Below are positions 16,340-17,006 of a stretch of DNA of 17,006 nt, piece by piece; positions within the stretch are counted from its first letter, which is position 1; every line of letters begins with the position of its first letter. The notes beneath the pieces were generated by a model. It did no database searches and had not been told where the DNA came from. It saw only the letters and a program-made list of their open reading frames with translations. A program made the translations under genes and the position numbers. Source of the stretch: VGEM01 sp033764265 (GTDB taxonomy: Bacteria; Pseudomonadota; Alphaproteobacteria; Rhodospirillales; Rhodospirillaceae); contig JANRJB010000171.1 in the NCBI GenBank assembly GCA_033764265.1, positions 1 through 17,006 of the forward strand. Direction: 5' to 3'.

Positions 16340-17006
16340 ATGAGTTGGACGTTCTGGATCGACCGCGGCGGCACGTTCACCGACATCGTCGCGCGCACGC
16401 CCGATGGCCGGCGCATCACCCGCAAGTGGCTCTCGGTCGATCCCGGCCAGTACGACGACGCCGCCGTTCACGGCATGCGCGCGATGATGGGCGTGGCCCC
16501 CGGCGCGCCGTTTCCCGCGCACGCGGTCGACGCGATCAAGATGGGCACGACGGTGGCCACCAACGCGCTGTTGGAACGCAAGGGCGCGCCGACGGTGCTG
16601 GCGATCACCGCCGGTTTCGCCGACGCGCTGACGATCGGCACGCAGCACCGGCCGCAGCTGTTCGCCCTGCGCATCGTGCGGCCGCCCCCCCTGCATGCGG
16701 TGACGGTCGAAATCGCCGAGCGCGTCGACGCCGACGGCGCCGTGCTGACGCCCCTGGACGAGCCCGCCGCCGCGCGCGACCTGCAGCGCGCGTTTGATGA
16801 CGGTTATCGCGCCATCGCCATCGTGCTGATGCACGGCGACCGCCACCCCGGCCACGAGCGGCGCTTGGCGGCGCTGGCCCGGCGAATCGGGTTCACGCAG
16901 GTCTCGGCCTCGCACGAGGTCAGCCCGCTCATCAAGCTGGTGCCGCGCGGCGACACCACGGTGTGCGACGCCTATCTGTCGCCGGTGCTGGGCGGTTACG
17001 TCGGCG
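16340..17006 (+). CDS. Hydantoinase A / 5-oxoprolinase-type ATP-dependent amidohydrolase, 3' end outside window
   Basis: The frame is open to the right edge, giving 222 visible residues of the N-terminal hydantoinase A domain. Members open cyclic amides (5-oxoproline, hydantoins) using ATP, or carboxylate acetone-like substrates. The start MSWTFWIDRGGTFTDIVAR carries the phosphate-binding RGGTFTD motif (9-15); MGTTVATNALLERKG (from M68), ITAGFADALTIGTQHRPQLFAL and LVPRGDTTVCDAYLSP are family blocks. The FWIDRGGTFTD beginning and the TQHRP block resemble the fused 5-oxoprolinase form (about 1,200 residues), but the rest is not visible. I chose ATG 16340 because family members begin just before this motif. 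ATG 16331 is equally possible, and ATG 16250 is in frame but has its G-run too close. No strong promoter is seen in the gap towards feoA. Confidence 0.88.
   Translation, partial: MSWTFWIDRGGTFTDIVARTPDGRRITRKWLSVDPGQYDDAAVHGMRAMMGVAPGAPFPAHAVDAIKMGTTVATNALLERKGAPTVLAITAGFADALTIGTQHRPQLFALRIVRPPPLHAVTVEIAERVDADGAVLTPLDEPAAARDLQRAFDDGYRAIAIVLMHGDRHPGHERRLAALARRIGFTQVSASHEVSPLIKLVPRGDTTVCDAYLSPVLGGYVG

Overview
The window is GC-rich (about two thirds G+C by eye) and gene-dense, with no rRNA or tRNA to place it. Gene content points to a Gram-negative proteobacterium: a TonB-dependent receptor with the EIVVTARKR box, a FeoA-FeoB-FeoC ferrous-iron operon behind a Fur-type box, a two-domain polyphosphate:AMP phosphotransferase and a Tat-exported protein. 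The FeoC gene and the two-domain phosphotransferase lean towards a gammaproteobacterial environmental lineage. That placement is inference.

Left part (1-7904, all +): the 3' part of a polyphosphate:AMP phosphotransferase gene (1-1294); a three-gene oligopeptide-type ABC importer made of two permeases and one ATPase protein with two nucleotide-binding domains (1424-5121), with no substrate-binding-protein gene; then, after a 275-base spacer with two perfect palindromes, a TonB-dependent outer-membrane receptor (5397-7904). Receptor and importer could together carry a peptide-like or chelated substrate across both membranes, but the substrate cannot be read from the sequence. A strong intrinsic terminator (7932-7962) closes this part.

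Middle part (7963-13165, +): a conspicuously AT-rich promoter island (about 8030-8260) with a good sigma70-like promoter is followed by a long leader holding a possible 53-codon ORF. Then comes a DUF1800 - DUF1501 - DUF1800 set (8501-13165). The central DUF1501 protein has a twin-arginine signal; the two clearly related but diverged DUF1800 proteins that flank it have no signal peptide. The function of these families is not established. This set is the best candidate in the window for an undescribed system.

Right part (13156-16160, -): feoA-feoB-feoC, transcribed leftwards from a promoter overlapping a Fur-box-like dyad (16145-16159). feoC and the second DUF1800 gene converge and overlap by 10 bases. 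The last gene (16340 to the window end, +) is the start of a hydantoinase A / 5-oxoprolinase-type gene, transcribed divergently from feo.
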